From assembly GCA_036320915.1 (NCBI GenBank), contig JAXBDG010000011.1:146501-210500 (forward strand): DNA of 64,000 nt. Direction: 5' to 3'. The DNA is from Linnemannia elongata (taxonomy: Eukaryota > Mortierellomycota > Mortierellomycetes > Mortierellales > Mortierellaceae). The number at the start of each line of letters is the position of its first letter. The stretch's first letter is position 1. Shown here one piece after another: positions 12,756 to 23,899 of this stretch. A program made the translations under genes and the position numbers. The notes under the pieces are model-generated. The model saw only the letters and a program-made list of their open reading frames with translations. It ran no database searches and was not told the DNA's origin.

Positions 12756-13555
12756 GCGAGTGAGTAAAAGTGAGAGCAGAGCTTAGAGAGAAGAAACAGA
12801 GTCGCTTTCTAGTACACTGTGGCACGTACTCCTTCCCTTCTTCCTCTCCGCAAAAAAAAAAAAAATGGCACGCCAGGCTTGAGATACATGGGGCTCTATG
12901 TCACGTGCATAGATTGGCTGTTAATAAAAAAGCAAAAAAAGAAGCACGCACACATGTACCCTTTTTGTGGTGTGGTGTGGTGTGGCTGCTGCTGTGTGTT
13001 TCTGATTCTGTGTATGAACTTGACAGTTGCCCGGGTGAGTTGAGTTCAGTTCAGTGGCATGTGCTGAACGCAAGTTGATATATACCTTTGTTCATTTCTC
13101 TTGTACCATGTTAAAAGGTGAATGATAATGATACTTATTTTACTTGCTGTATTGCTTGGTTGAACAATTTTGGAGACTGATACCCTCGTTTTCATTTTTT
13201 TGAGGCTGATACTCTCAATGATATCATTGATACTCACTCTTAATTGTTGCGCATGACACCATTACCATCTGTTTCCCTCCCTCCTTCCCTTCTTCCTTCC
13301 TTTTCTGCCCTCCCTTCCTCCCTTGTCTTTTCTCTCTTGCCACTTGCCATCTCTCTTTCATTCATTCATTCATTCACTCATTCCTTTCACTTTCCTTTCC
13401 TTTCCTTTCCTTTCCTTTTCCTTCCCTCCTTCTTCATTGCCAATTCAACTCTCCCTCTTTCACTCTCTTTCTTGTTTTGGCTCAACAGTTCTCAGTCAGT
13501 CCTCCTTTTTCTCTCTCCTCTCACTCCTCGTCATACGCTCAGCAACAGGAGAGTG
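12058..13555. other. Divergent intergenic region, purine-rich, between RasGEF and F-box genes
   Basis: Long stretch of GA-rich simple sequence (about 12130-12790) which, read toward the RasGEF, is a CT-rich leader. A C/T-rich run (about 13260-13440) precedes the F-box gene. No convincing exon. Confidence 0.6.
12234..12273. repeat. (GA)n microsatellite
   Basis: Run of GA dinucleotides with rare interruptions in the RasGEF upstream region; a second one lies at about 12712-12755. Confidence 0.85.
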
Positions 13556-15680
13556 ATGTCGACGAACAGACGCGGGTCTCTATCAACCCCATCTATTCCC
13601 ACCTTGGTCGTCTCTACCTCCAACACGACCTCTCCGCCCACCAACATCAACACCATCTCCGTCGAACAACCCTATTTCAACTCTCAACCTGATTTTCAAC
13701 TTCGCCCACAACAACAACCCCAATCAGATCATAATCACTCCTACGCTGGCTCGACCACACCAGCTTCCTCTGACACTACTCCAGACAACAAGCGATCCAC
13801 CAAAACACGAGGACTCGTACAAAGAGCCATCAGCTTTGGTCAATTAAAACTACACCTAGCTCATACACCATCGGATGCTACTAGTCCTTCAACCAATGTT
13901 ATAACACCACCCTCAACAACACACAATCACGCCAATTCATCAAGCACAGCATCCTCGTGTGCGATCGAAGTGCTGGCGCTCATATTTCGTCATCTTATGG
14001 ACCGCAAGAGCATCCTCAATTGCAGTCTTGTGTCAACCCACTGGCACGGTCCTGCACGAGTTGAACTAACCCGACTCGTTCAGGATATGCCCTTCAATGG
14101 TTTTGGCCTCGTTCATGCCATCCGGTAAGTGTACATGCACATATACTTCATCCACTCAATAAAAAATACAGTTTTCCGTTGAAGAGGAATATTGTCAGGA
14201 AAAAATCTTCTAGAAAACTAACTGTCATTTCTTGGATCAATTGAACCGGTTGAGATTAGGATGCGGTTTGCAGAGGACGCTTTCCCGTTCCTGTCCATGA
14301 CTCTGTTCGACAAACACGTCTGCGACCTCTCTCAACTCTATTACCACTCCAACCCAGACACCAAGGAGATCTTTGCCCCTGCTCATGCACCCGATATGCT
14401 GTATCACCTCTTCTGGACCTTCTTGTTTATCGATCAAGAGTTTCGCCATCCCAAGGCGCGTCCCAAAGTCACCTGCGCCTACTTTGTCCGCCTTCTACGG
14501 AACGAGGGTGGTGGCTATCCTCGAAAGTACTTTGACAAAAAGGTTCTCAAAGTAAGTCGCCCTCATCCATGCATTCTTTTTGGATGGTTCACTCCACGCA
14601 ACGTTTGTTTGTCATCCCTGCCCTGTTCATCTTTCGTTGTGTGATGGAGTGCGTTCACTACCGTAGCAGGATCAGACTACAAGGACAAGTCAACACTATC
14701 CTTTGGTGGATAAACAGAGGGTTGGGCATTGATGCATGTTCCCTCTTCCCTCCATCTCCTCCCCTCCCTTCTCTCCTTTTCTACTGGCAAATGTTTTACC
14801 ATAGAACATCTACAACGACATTCGATCACAGCCGCTACTGCCCGCACCTCATCTGATTCGCGCACTACAGGACGTTGAAGGACCTTTTTCCAACACCACA
14901 GGAGAAAACATCCCAGCAGGAGGTCTTCCAACACAGCCTGCTTCGAATAGTAGTGGCACGCGGCCAACAGTAACTCGCTCACGGCAATCCTCGTTCAAAA
15001 ATCTCGCCGGCTCCCTGCGGTTTGAAGAGTCGATCCGAAGGATTCAACAGTGGTGGCGAACCGTCCGAGATGAAGGTGATCAAAATCAGGTTGGCTGGGT
15101 ATCTCATGTCGATCCTCCTGTCGCACCTACAACAGCAGCAGAAGCAGGAACAGATGGTCCACTGCCCGAGGCTGGAGATGACAATGGTGCAATAGAATCG
15201 ACTCAACTCTCGATAATATCAGTACTACCTTTACTACCGACCCCATCATATTCCTCCAACTCTACTGCGTCATCAACCACCACCAATTCCTTGCAGTCGT
15301 CGTCGATAGCAACAACATCCTTGTCTCTATCGTCTCAAACAACATCCATAACAGACACGCGGCAACGACTATCATGCTCATCTACATTCCCCCATGGATC
15401 TCTGCCAACGTTGGACCAATCCAATCGGATGAAGTTTGGAAGCAAGTCTGATATGAAGCTGGGTCATACCAACCATGGTGGCCAGAAGGATGGCAATAGC
15501 AGGCAGAGATGGGCGGTGATGAACCAAGGATACACGACTGTCAGCAATGGATGGCGTGCCGAAGGAGATGGGCTTGACCGCGTTGTCCGGTTCCCTAAAC
15601 CCACCAAGTCGAGCGCGCCTATAGATCGTGGCCAGCTCATCCGCTGTGCGTCTGTCCTTCATATGGAGCTCGTCATGTAA
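13556..15680 (+). CDS. F-box-like domain protein
   Basis: Three exons: 13556-14124, 14260-14551, 14805-15680, phases consistent, 578 residues ending at TAA. N-terminal 130 residues are Ser/Thr/Gln/Asn-rich. An F-box-like helix-turn segment follows (AIEVLALIFRHL...ILNCSLVSTHWHGPARVELTRLV), which would bind Skp1 in an SCF ubiquitin ligase. After it comes a conserved-looking region (FPFLSMTLFDKHV; LYHLFWTFLFIDQEFRHP; AYFVRLLRNEGGGYPRKYF), then a low-complexity tail with a Trp-rich patch (RRIQQWWRTVRDEG). No LRR, WD40 or Kelch repeats are visible, so the substrate is unknown. The ATG at 13556 was chosen because upstream in-frame sequence is only C/T-rich leader. The F-box call is by pattern; the remainder is unrecognised. 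Confidence 0.8.
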
Positions 15681-16078
15681 CAATTAAAACGCGAACGCGC
15701 CTGGTTATTCTTGGCGCGTTTTCATCCATACTACCACCACGTGATCTTTCTCGTGACACATCGGCACCGATTTTGGTGACGCCACCATCCGGGATGCGCC
15801 AATGGTTGGAGAGATCTTTTTTTTAGCCTTTGCTTTCACTTTGTCTCTTCCACTCCACACACTTCTCTTTCACACCCTTTGCACACCATTGCTTCCTTCT
15901 CGACAGATACCTCTTGGTTGAACAATTACTCCTGCTGAATACTGTCAACTGCAACGTGACCTGGCTCTCTCTCTCTTGCTTCCTTTGACGACGACGATAC
16001 TGGTAATCAATCCTATCCAATTTTAACCCCTGGTGCCTCACCCCTTTTCCCCAGTTTGAACGAGCTCTGCACCCCATC

Positions 16079-16109
<31 letters not shown>

Positions 16110-17346
16110 CCGTGCACCTGTTTTTGTACCTGTACTCGCACAACCCATTGTACACGCCTCATCTCTCGTTCTTATCCTGTGCTTGCACCATTGCCCTACC
16201 GAATACACCCAGTGACATTGTATCATCTTTCGCACCATGGACTCACTTCTCGTTTGTTCGCTATCCTCTTTTCTTCTTGCCCATTCGCTCCTCATTCACT
16301 CCCTCCCTACGACTGATATATATCGCTACTGAGCGCCTTGAAGAGGCTATCGATCACCAGCAGTAGTTTCCTCCCTACCCAACTTGACCAAACGCCACTG
16401 TTCTCTTTTCGTCCCATCCTTTAGTGGCGTCACCAGCCTTCATTCTTTCTTCAACCTCATTCCTTTCCCACCCACCACTTTTACCTTGTCCTCTTTCCAG
16501 GCCTTCTTCACTGACACCACTCCCTTTCTTGACTGGTGAGGGGACAAGAAGACTCATTCACACGCTCACTCTCACACCCGCCAGTTTTTGGATTCGTTTT
16601 CTTTGGTGGCGCACTCCCTTGCACAAAAAAATAGAAATTGGCATCGGCTGTTTTTGGATGCTCCCGTTGTTCAGATCCCTTTTTTCATTCCCCCCCACCC
16701 ACTCACTCTTTTATGTCCCTTCTTTTCATTCATTCACCTATACCTTCACATTACGTTCTTGTTTTGCGGAAAGAAGGCAACAACTGAGAAGAAACTCGAA
16801 AGGTAACACCCTCCATGGACTGGCTACCACGCGCAACAGCCCCTGTCTCTTTCACCCTTAACGCGCGGGTGTTTGACCATCATCCTTTCTTGAATCACCC
16901 TCCTTCATCTTTTACTCTTTTTTGTCTTCACTCTTGCCTTAAAGTGGGAAGGGGAACGTAAGGAGAAGAGAGAAGTGCTGTGTGTACGTGTGTGAAGCGA
17001 GAACAAGCTATTTAGAGTCCAGTTACTCAGCGTGTCTTCTGTCTGTCTGTCTGTCTGTTCACTTGAAAAGAGCCGCCACCATTCGACCAACTGACGCCAC
17101 CACCGCCACCAAAAACATAACAAACCCCATCCCCACCCCTTCTTTCTTTCACAGACAGACACACGGGTTATTTTTGTCTCCTCTTCATCGCTCCCTTTAC
17201 ACAAATAGCATACGGCAACTACAACCAATTCACACTCACACTCGCTCTCTATCCCCACCTCTCCCCACGGCACGTCCTTGCTCTCCCTCCTTCCCTCTAC
17301 CCTCGTCTTCTTGTCAATAACCTAGCAGTCGATTACTATTTCTACC
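15681..17346. other. Long pyrimidine-rich leader/intergenic region
   Basis: Mostly C/T-rich sequence with short low-complexity ORFs, an AC microsatellite and many CTTT/CACTC motifs. It probably contains the promoter and long 5' untranslated leader of the zinc-finger gene. No gene seen. Confidence 0.55.
16082..16109. repeat. (AC)n microsatellite
   Basis: About 14 uninterrupted AC units. Confidence 0.95.
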
Positions 17347-19059
17347 ATGAGCACGACAGCCGTCACCAACAAATCAATCAGTTTACATCCAGAAGAAGAC
17401 AAGGTCGCTCAGCAGATGGACCTCGATCGCGAATTATCCCCCGCCGCCCCTCTCCAACGCGAGGATCAAGAGATGCATGAACCTCATCCTCACCCTTCCG
17501 CCAACTCAGAGGAACCCAGATCGGCCGAGCCCGCGCGTGAACAAGAAAAGACACCCGATCGCGATTCTAAAGACGCCACCACCTCTCAACTCCACGAAAA
17601 CGCCAGTAAACAGCCACAACAGACCGCCGTGAGAGTTGAGCATAGCTATCGGCACGGGAGTGTAGAAGACACTCATCGCCAGGTCGATCACCCTAACCTC
17701 AGCTACCAGCACGTTCAGAGCTACAGACACGACAATGATCACCGTGCCAGGACACAGCCTTCCCAGCCAAGTTACCGATATGGATCCGAGCATCAACAAC
17801 AACAGCAGGCGCAAGTCTCATACCACTACGGACGTGACCAGGAACGTAGCCATAGTCACCAGAAGGAGCAACAGTCGTCCCCACCACCAAGCGAGTCAAC
17901 TCAGGATCATCCTCAGCAGCACCAAGAACAAACGAGCCAGGACCACTCAATGCAAGAAGGATCCAACCAGGACAATCAGCAAGGCCGTGATACCTCTATG
18001 CCAGTGTCTTCTGAGCCATCTCCAATCACGAAGCAATCCCCAGGAAGCACTCCACCTCCCTCTTTCGCTACTAAGACTACTCCTACTGCTGACCACGAAG
18101 AACTCCCAGAAGCAAGCCCAAGCGCGGAATCTGGAGCTGTTTCTCAGAGCCGACCCACTGGGTCACCCGACGACCACTCGCGTGACGTCGAGCAAGACGC
18201 AACCATGCTGAGCCCAGAACCGCGTCCTAATAACAAACGCCACTCTGTGAGCGACGAACCTGATCCTGCAGATCTTGTCGATCCCAGCACTGAAGCGGGC
18301 GCTTCCTCGTCGTTAGATCACCCTGGCACTGGCGCCAGTGGCAGCGGGGGCAATACTGGCCATTCTGGTGACGAATCATCTGGTAGCCACCCGCGTTCGT
18401 CCAAGGCTGCACGCAAGGTGCGTGAGCCTGTCAGGAAGATCCCCAAGGTCTACCCACCACGCAAGCCCCGTGTCCGCCCAGTCGCTGTCGAGCATCTCAC
18501 CATGACCATCCGGACGGACTCTGCCTTGTCGACTTTGGCCAGTGCTGCAGTCGCAATCAAGGATCACCAGGGTCCTCTGTCGACCTTGTCGGTACCACCC
18601 TTGTCGCCTACCATCCATGCGTCGTCGTCGTCAATGTCGCCTCCCAACCACCATCATCACGATGGCTCACCGTCGTCATCAACGGGTACACCTAAGGTTC
18701 CTATTGCGCCAACGAGTACAGCAGGAGCAGCAGTAGGAGCGGGAGGAGGATCACAGGCAGGAAGTCGCGGAGGTCGAGCGTCGAACAAGGCGAACATCCC
18801 TCACGATGCCGGAGGATACCGTTGCGAGCTCTGCCCTGGCGAGCGATTTGGGCGCGTGCATGACCTGAAACGCCATCAAATCTCAAAGCACAACGAGATG
18901 ACATGGCCATGCGACTTTTGTCACCGACCATTTGTGCGCCGGGATGCGTTATTGAGACATTATGCGGTCAAAGCCTCGCGACGGGACGGTGTCCACCCAA
19001 CAACACAAGAGGAGAGCCGATTGCAAGAAGCTAAAGCCAGAGCCAAGCTCTTGTCGTAG
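17347..19059 (+). CDS. C2H2 zinc-finger protein, putative transcription factor
   Basis: Single-exon ORF of 570 residues with the start in good context (ctaccATGagc). The first 310 residues are hydrophilic, Gln/Ser/Pro/His-rich, and contain four spaced copies of an S-Y-[RH]-[HY]-[GD] motif (about residues 101-165). A basic Pro-rich patch (about 351-380) may be a nuclear localisation signal. Two adjacent C2H2 fingers lie near the C-terminus, about 493-541: C-x2-C...H-x4-H in RCELCPGERFGRVHDLKRHQ, then C-x2-C in WPCDFCHRPFVRRDALLRH with a less regular final ligand. The tandem fingers suggest DNA binding in the nucleus; the target is unknown. No introns, unlike most neighbours. Confidence 0.88.
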   Translation: MSTTAVTNKSISLHPEEDKVAQQMDLDRELSPAAPLQREDQEMHEPHPHPSANSEEPRSAEPAREQEKTPDRDSKDATTSQLHENASKQPQQTAVRVEHSYRHGSVEDTHRQVDHPNLSYQHVQSYRHDNDHRARTQPSQPSYRYGSEHQQQQQAQVSYHYGRDQERSHSHQKEQQSSPPPSESTQDHPQQHQEQTSQDHSMQEGSNQDNQQGRDTSMPVSSEPSPITKQSPGSTPPPSFATKTTPTADHEELPEASPSAESGAVSQSRPTGSPDDHSRDVEQDATMLSPEPRPNNKRHSVSDEPDPADLVDPSTEAGASSSLDHPGTGASGSGGNTGHSGDESSGSHPRSSKAARKVREPVRKIPKVYPPRKPRVRPVAVEHLTMTIRTDSALSTLASAAVAIKDHQGPLSTLSVPPLSPTIHASSSSMSPPNHHHHDGSPSSSTGTPKVPIAPTSTAGAAVGAGGGSQAGSRGGRASNKANIPHDAGGYRCELCPGERFGRVHDLKRHQISKHNEMTWPCDFCHRPFVRRDALLRHYAVKASRRDGVHPTTQEESRLQEAKARAKLLS

Positions 19060-19425
19060 GGCTGTTGGTTGACATTAGTTTCTTTTACTTTTTCTTTTGC
19101 ATTTCACTCTGTCTCTTGTATTGTTCATTTCTTCTTTCGTTTTCTTCACTCTTTTTTTGTCCGGCGACTGCACGAAGCTACAGCAGGATGTATCGATGTG
19201 GCAGACAAGGCCGATATTCCCTATCATTTCTCTCACACTTTTTTCTCCCTTGTATTTTTTTTTATCCTGCGAAAATAAAAAAAAACTCAGCACTGACTTG
19301 AGGTTTAGTGGCAACGGTCAGCTGATCACTTTTTTGTTCCAACTGTTCCTCTTCCGAACGGACCTCTTTTTTTTTTTTGTTCATTCATTCACACTTCAAC
19401 AAACGGAATCACATTCAAGAAAACT

Positions 19426-20069
19426 ATGGGTCTGTGGTCGTACTTTTTCACAGACAAGCCTGCTGCCCCCGTGCCCAAGGAGATCTGCTACTATATTGTA
19501 CGCCTCTCCTTCTTTGTTATTACATGCTCAATGTTATCTCCTTTATGCAGTCTTTATGTTACATTTTTTTAACGGCCATTTTTTTTTTTTTTTTTTGCTC
19601 TGTCCCTGGAATGATGATACATAGGAGGGCTTCTTGGCATGCTCATATTTCCAACAGGCGATGAATGTGGCCGACCGGTTGGACACAACGTCGAGCAAGA
19701 GTAATATCCAGGTGGAAGTCACTGCACACTCTCGTAAAGAGTGGAAAGATCGTGTCCTGCACCTCGCCAAGGTACGCCATCTCCTCTACTTGTCAATAAT
19801 TAGCCCCCCCTGAATATCGAATTATTTATTGCCGGTGGAGGCGCCAGAGACATGGGTCACTAACTTGTTTACTTTTTATTTTTGGTGGTTGACGTTGGTT
19901 GTTTTATGGGGGGTGTGAATAGGAAATCCCAGGGGCAGAGGATCATAGGACGAGTCCGGTGGTGTGGGAGGGATGTCCGGGCAAGCCGGTCCAGTTTATT
20001 GGAGGGTTTGATAACTTTATCCATCATGCCCGGAAAAAGCATAACGTTTTTAACGAGCGCAACGTCTAG
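19426..20069 (+). CDS. Small stand-alone protein resembling the N-terminal domain of MDH1B
   Basis: Three exons (19426-19497, 19625-19771, 19923-20069), all phase 0, 121 residues, stop TAG. The order of motifs is Y-I-E-G-F-L-A-C-S-Y-F-Q-Q-A, then VEVTAHSRKEWKDRV, then SPVVWEG...PVQFIGGFDNFIHHARK. This matches what I remember of the extra N-terminal domain of animal MDH1B (G-x-x-x-C-x-Y-Y, a K-x-P-x-x-W segment, SPIVWRE, GGFNEFLEHA), which precedes the dehydrogenase part. Here no dehydrogenase domain follows. The single Cys in the C-S-Y-F motif and the predicted alpha/beta pattern recall a thioredoxin-like fold, but no C-x-x-C is present. Function unknown. It converges on NOSIP with about 240 bp between stops. 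Confidence 0.8.
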
Positions 20070-20309
20070 AGAATGGCTGTCAACGGCTTTTTTCTTTTCA
20101 TCCATACCGCCACCACCGTCAGTCATCGCACCATCGTCATAGACAGGATATTAGAACCTGGTGGAAGCTGAAATATCAACATTTCATTACTCCATAAAGC
20201 ACATCTCAACAGACCAATAAACACTCATGAAATCGGAAGCACTTTCTTTGTTTTAATTAAATCTATCAAACGGACCAAGTGTCAAGATCAAAAACAAGGA
20301 GGGACACTA

Positions 20310-21960
20310 CTACTGGAAGGCAACATCAAACTTCCTGGCCTCCTTGGCGCCTCCACCCGAGAATCCTGAACCTTCGCCTGTCATCGACACAATATCCTTC
20401 TCCTTGGTCTTGACCCCACATGTCTGGCACTTCCCTTCCTTTTTCACAAACTTGCCACAGCAGCTGTCACAGAAGACGTGGCCGCAGGATTTGAGGATAG
20501 AGAGCTTTGTGGTGTTGGTGAAGCCTTTGCGACAGATTGGGCAGATTGCGGATTGTTTGGGTTCGGTGGTCTCGTCATCGTGGTCTTCAAATGCCATTTC
20601 GAATTTCACTGGGATCAAGTTCTTTAGGCTAGGATGTGGGTTGAGAGGGGAGGGAGAAAGTGTCAATGATATGTCACGGACGGATCGATCTTATGTGCAT
20701 AGTAGTATGGTTTCGTTTTCGAGTGGTAACAGTTGGGCAGTAGTACCTGAGTTTGTGCTCGTTCTCGGAGGCGGTGCACATGGTATGAAGTTTTGTCGCC
20801 TTGTACTCGGTCTTTTTGTTGGATGGTGTCAACGAAGGCTATAAAAATCCAAAATTGAAAAGAATGAACAACGAAAAAGTTAGACCATAGGCCATTAACC
20901 GCTTCAAATTTCCAAGAGCAGCAAGTCCTGTAGAGTCCGGAGCATTTGAAACTTACCACCCAGAAACTTGGGAGAACTGGCTTCTTGGACTTTGCCTAAA
21001 AGAAAAACGGGAATATTTGAATACAACGTCAATTACGGATCTGTCTTTCCCTTGTGTGCCTGACAAGTCCTTGATCACGTTCCCGCATGATTATTAAGAT
21101 GTGAAAGTGGGCGTGTGTACCTCGTCCTCAATGGCTTTTGCGACGTCGATCCGCTCTTGCTTTGATATCCTCTCCAGCTCCTCAATATCCAGCTCGAACG
21201 CTCTCTTCTTGTCATCTAACGTAGTAGCAAGATAACGACGTGATAGTCAGTAACAAACCTCAGTAACTCCCCAACATCCGCACCCACAGCTCACACGAAA
21301 AGAGTGCAATTTCGACCCTCCCTTGCAAACACATACTCTTGCCATTTGGCTCTCCAGGAGTAGCAGGTGATCCAGGTGAAGATACTCCCGCAGATCCAGC
21401 CACACCCTTCGTCCGGACAGACGCAGCCTTTGACAACACACCCATCTGCGACTTTTCAAATTCATCCAGAATAATCTGTTGCGCCAACAACTCCTTGTTC
21501 TCCTGTTCTTTCGCCTCCTGCAAAGCCTGCATTTCGACTTGTTTGGCCTGACGTTGGATCTCTTGCTTCTGAGAGAGGATGTTCTCGTAGATGCATTCCT
21601 TGCAGGCGATATGTCCCTCGGGGCAGCAGACTGGGTCACGGGCTGTTTGGAGGCAGAGGAAGCAGGCGTCATAGTCGCGCATGGAGTCTCGTCCCAGACG
21701 TTGCTATTTGTTGGTGGGATAGGTGGCAATGGTGTCTTAGTGTTAGTTTTTTGTGGTCCCTCGTTTGAGGTGCTGACAACGTGTCGTAAAAAAGTAGCAC
21801 CCTTGCAAGAGGGGAAATGCCATAGTGGAATCACTCCTCAGACGAATAGGTCTCTGTCGTTTGTTTGTGAAGGTACCTTCTTGGTGCCATAGTCAAGCAT
21901 CTGCATCTCTGCATAGGTAAAGTGGCCACGGGCCGTGTTGTTCTTCGAATGGCGCGACAT
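20310..21960 (-). CDS. NOSIP: Nitric oxide synthase-interacting protein (NOSIP) family, RING/U-box protein
   Basis: Six exons in coding order: 21877-21960, 21337-21703, 21121-21215, 20957-20995, 20747-20838, 20310-20628, giving 331 residues. The start MSRHSKNNTARGHFTY and GYGT-like DYGTKK...RLGRDS are the family N-terminus. A first zinc-binding half has C42/C45 and C54-H59-C62-C65, followed by a coiled coil (about 68-110, rich in Q/E/K/A). A second, complete C3HC4-type set is C255, C258, C274, H276, C279, C282, C293, C296. The name comes from animal eNOS binding; in most eukaryotes the family is a nuclear E3-like protein found in spliceosomal complexes, and that role is the likelier one in a fungus. 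All five acceptors are TAG. Confidence 0.92.
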
Positions 21961-22372
21961 GGTTGCTTTACGCTGCTTGTTGTATTCTTATTCTTTTTTT
22001 TCCCTGTTGGTTATCGTCCTGCTCCTGGCGATTTGTCCCTTGGCTTTGGGGTGGTGTCCTTGAGTGTTGATGGGTGTGGTTAATTGTTAAAGTGTTTCTT
22101 GGGCTAGAAAAGTTGAAGATCAGTCCATTTTTGAGAGACAAGCCACACACTTTGTTCTTTTATTTCTTGAGGGCAGACGCGAACGAATAATCACCTCCTA
22201 CACTCTCGCATCTTCCAAGCAACCTCAGCGATCGCAACGCTACGCCTTCAAGACAATTCGCCGGCAAACGTCAACAGGATTCACCCTCATCGACAACCCC
22301 GCACAAGGACACAGCGATAAGAAAGAGCACTCACTTCACTTCCGGACCAAACGACCACTCAACGCCTAAACA
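21961..22372. promoter_or_regulatory. Bidirectional promoter region NOSIP / PPIL4-type cyclophilin
   Basis: 412 bp separate the two divergent start codons and must hold both promoters. No clear TATA box; the half next to the cyclophilin gene is rich in CAAC/CACC motifs. Confidence 0.6.
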
Positions 22373-23899
22373 ATGAGCGTACTGATCGAGACATCAGTCG
22401 GCGACGTCGTCATCGACCTCTACACAAAAGAGGCCCCCACCACCTGCCTCAATTTCCTCAAACTTTGCAAAGTCAAGTACTACAACTTTTGTTGCTTCCA
22501 CAACGTTCAACGCGACTTTATGATCCAAACTGGCGACCCTACAGCTACAGGAAAGGGCGGCGAATCGGTATTTTCGTTACTCGACTCCAAGACGCTTCAG
22601 AAAAAGTACCTCCCGGCCGAGATTCATCCGAAACTGAAGCATCGGGAGAGGGGCACGGTGTCGATGGCGATCGCGGGTGCGAGCACGGGAGCCCAACAGG
22701 ATGTTAATAACGTTCTGGGAGCATCAGGAACTGGAGGAGATGCCGGTGCTGGAGGAGTGATTGGATCGCAGTTTTTTATCACCATGGGCGAGAACCTGGA
22801 TTACCTTGACGGGAAATATACAGTGTTTGGGAAGGTTGCCGAGGGGATGGAGGTTTTGGAGAAGATTAACGCCGCATATACCGATTCCGAGTTTCGACCG
22901 TTCAAGGATATCCGGATCAAACATACCATTGTCCTTGACGACCCCTTCCCGGACCCTGAGGGACTTGTCGTCCCAGACGAATCCCCACTCCCGACACAAG
23001 CCATGCTCGACACTGTCAGGATCGGCGACGATGAAGAGATCGAGTCGTTGTTGCCGCCCGAGGAAGAGGAACGGATCCGACGACAGAAGGAGGCCCAGGC
23101 TCGGGCGCTGACTCTCGAGATGGTGGGTGATCTCCCCTTTGCCGAGATCAAGCCGCCTGAGAATGTGTTGTTTGTTGCGCAACTCAACCCGGCGACGCGG
23201 TCTGAGGATCTGGAGTTGATCTTTTCGAGGTTTGGGCTAATCCTGAGCTGTGAGGTGATCCGGGACAAGAAGACGGGGGACTCGTTGTGCTATGCGTTTA
23301 TTGAGTTTGAGAAGGAGGAGGAGTGTTCGGAGGCATACTTCAAGATGAATAATGTCTTAATTGATGACAGGAGGATTCATGTGGATTTCTCACAGAGTGT
23401 GAGTAAATTACATAAGGATTGGATGGTCAAGAAGGTTGGCGCCAAGAAGGGTGGTGGTGTGGCCGAGGATTTGAACCTGGAGCAGAGATCGAGGTACCGG
23501 GAGGGTGGTAGTGGTGGAAGTGCTGGTGGTAGGAAGTATGATATGGTCTTTGAAGACGACCGGGCGAGCGCAAGGTCTGGCAATAGCAGGAATGGAGGAG
23601 GAGATGGACGGAGCAGTCATAGGGACGATCATCGGGATCGAGATCGGGAACGTGAGCGCGATAGGGACCGCTCGAGCCGCGACTCTCGTAGTACCCGCGA
23701 CCGCGATGAGCATCACCGTGGCAGCAGCCATCGTGACTCGGGTTCCAGTCGACGCCCTCACGAGAGCAGCAGCGGCAGTAGCAATAGGAGGAGGTCCAGA
23801 TCCCGATCGGGTAGTCCTAGGAGAAAGCCCACATCGTCATCGTCATCGACGCGAGACAATCGTTATGACGACCGTAGGAGTTCTGACCGTCGACGCTAA
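22373..23899 (+). CDS. Peptidyl-prolyl cis-trans isomerase of the PPIL4 type (cyclophilin + RRM)
   Basis: Intronless ORF, 508 residues. Cyclophilin domain 1-~185 ([58 protein letters not shown]). The usual catalytic Arg of cyclophilin A is Asn here (FHNVQRDF), as in the PPIL4 family, so isomerase activity may be weak. An RRM lies at about 262-341 (RNP2 [11 protein letters not shown]1-like [13 protein letters not shown]), followed by FSQSV, then an RS/RD-rich tail from about 385. PPIL4 orthologues are nuclear and spliceosome-associated. Compared with the animal protein there is a Gly/Ala-rich insertion of about 20 residues (about 102-125) just before GSQFF. Confidence 0.95.
   Translation: MSVLIETSVGDVVIDLYTKEAPTTCLNFLKLCKVKYYNFCCFHNVQRDFMIQTGDPTATGKGGESVFSLLDSKTLQKKYLPAEIHPKLKHRERGTVSMAIAGASTGAQQDVNNVLGASGTGGDAGAGGVIGSQFFITMGENLDYLDGKYTVFGKVAEGMEVLEKINAAYTDSEFRPFKDIRIKHTIVLDDPFPDPEGLVVPDESPLPTQAMLDTVRIGDDEEIESLLPPEEEERIRRQKEAQARALTLEMVGDLPFAEIKPPENVLFVAQLNPATRSEDLELIFSRFGLILSCEVIRDKKTGDSLCYAFIEFEKEEECSEAYFKMNNVLIDDRRIHVDFSQSVSKLHKDWMVKKVGAKKGGGVAEDLNLEQRSRYREGGSGGSAGGRKYDMVFEDDRASARSGNSRNGGGDGRSSHRDDHRDRDRERERDRDRSSRDSRSTRDRDEHHRGSSHRDSGSSRRPHESSSGSSNRRRSRSRSGSPRRKPTSSSSSTRDNRYDDRRSSDRRR

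Noticed and set aside
17735..18211. 158-codon ORF inside the zinc-finger gene
   Set aside because: Shadow of the real frame in Gln/Ser-rich sequence.
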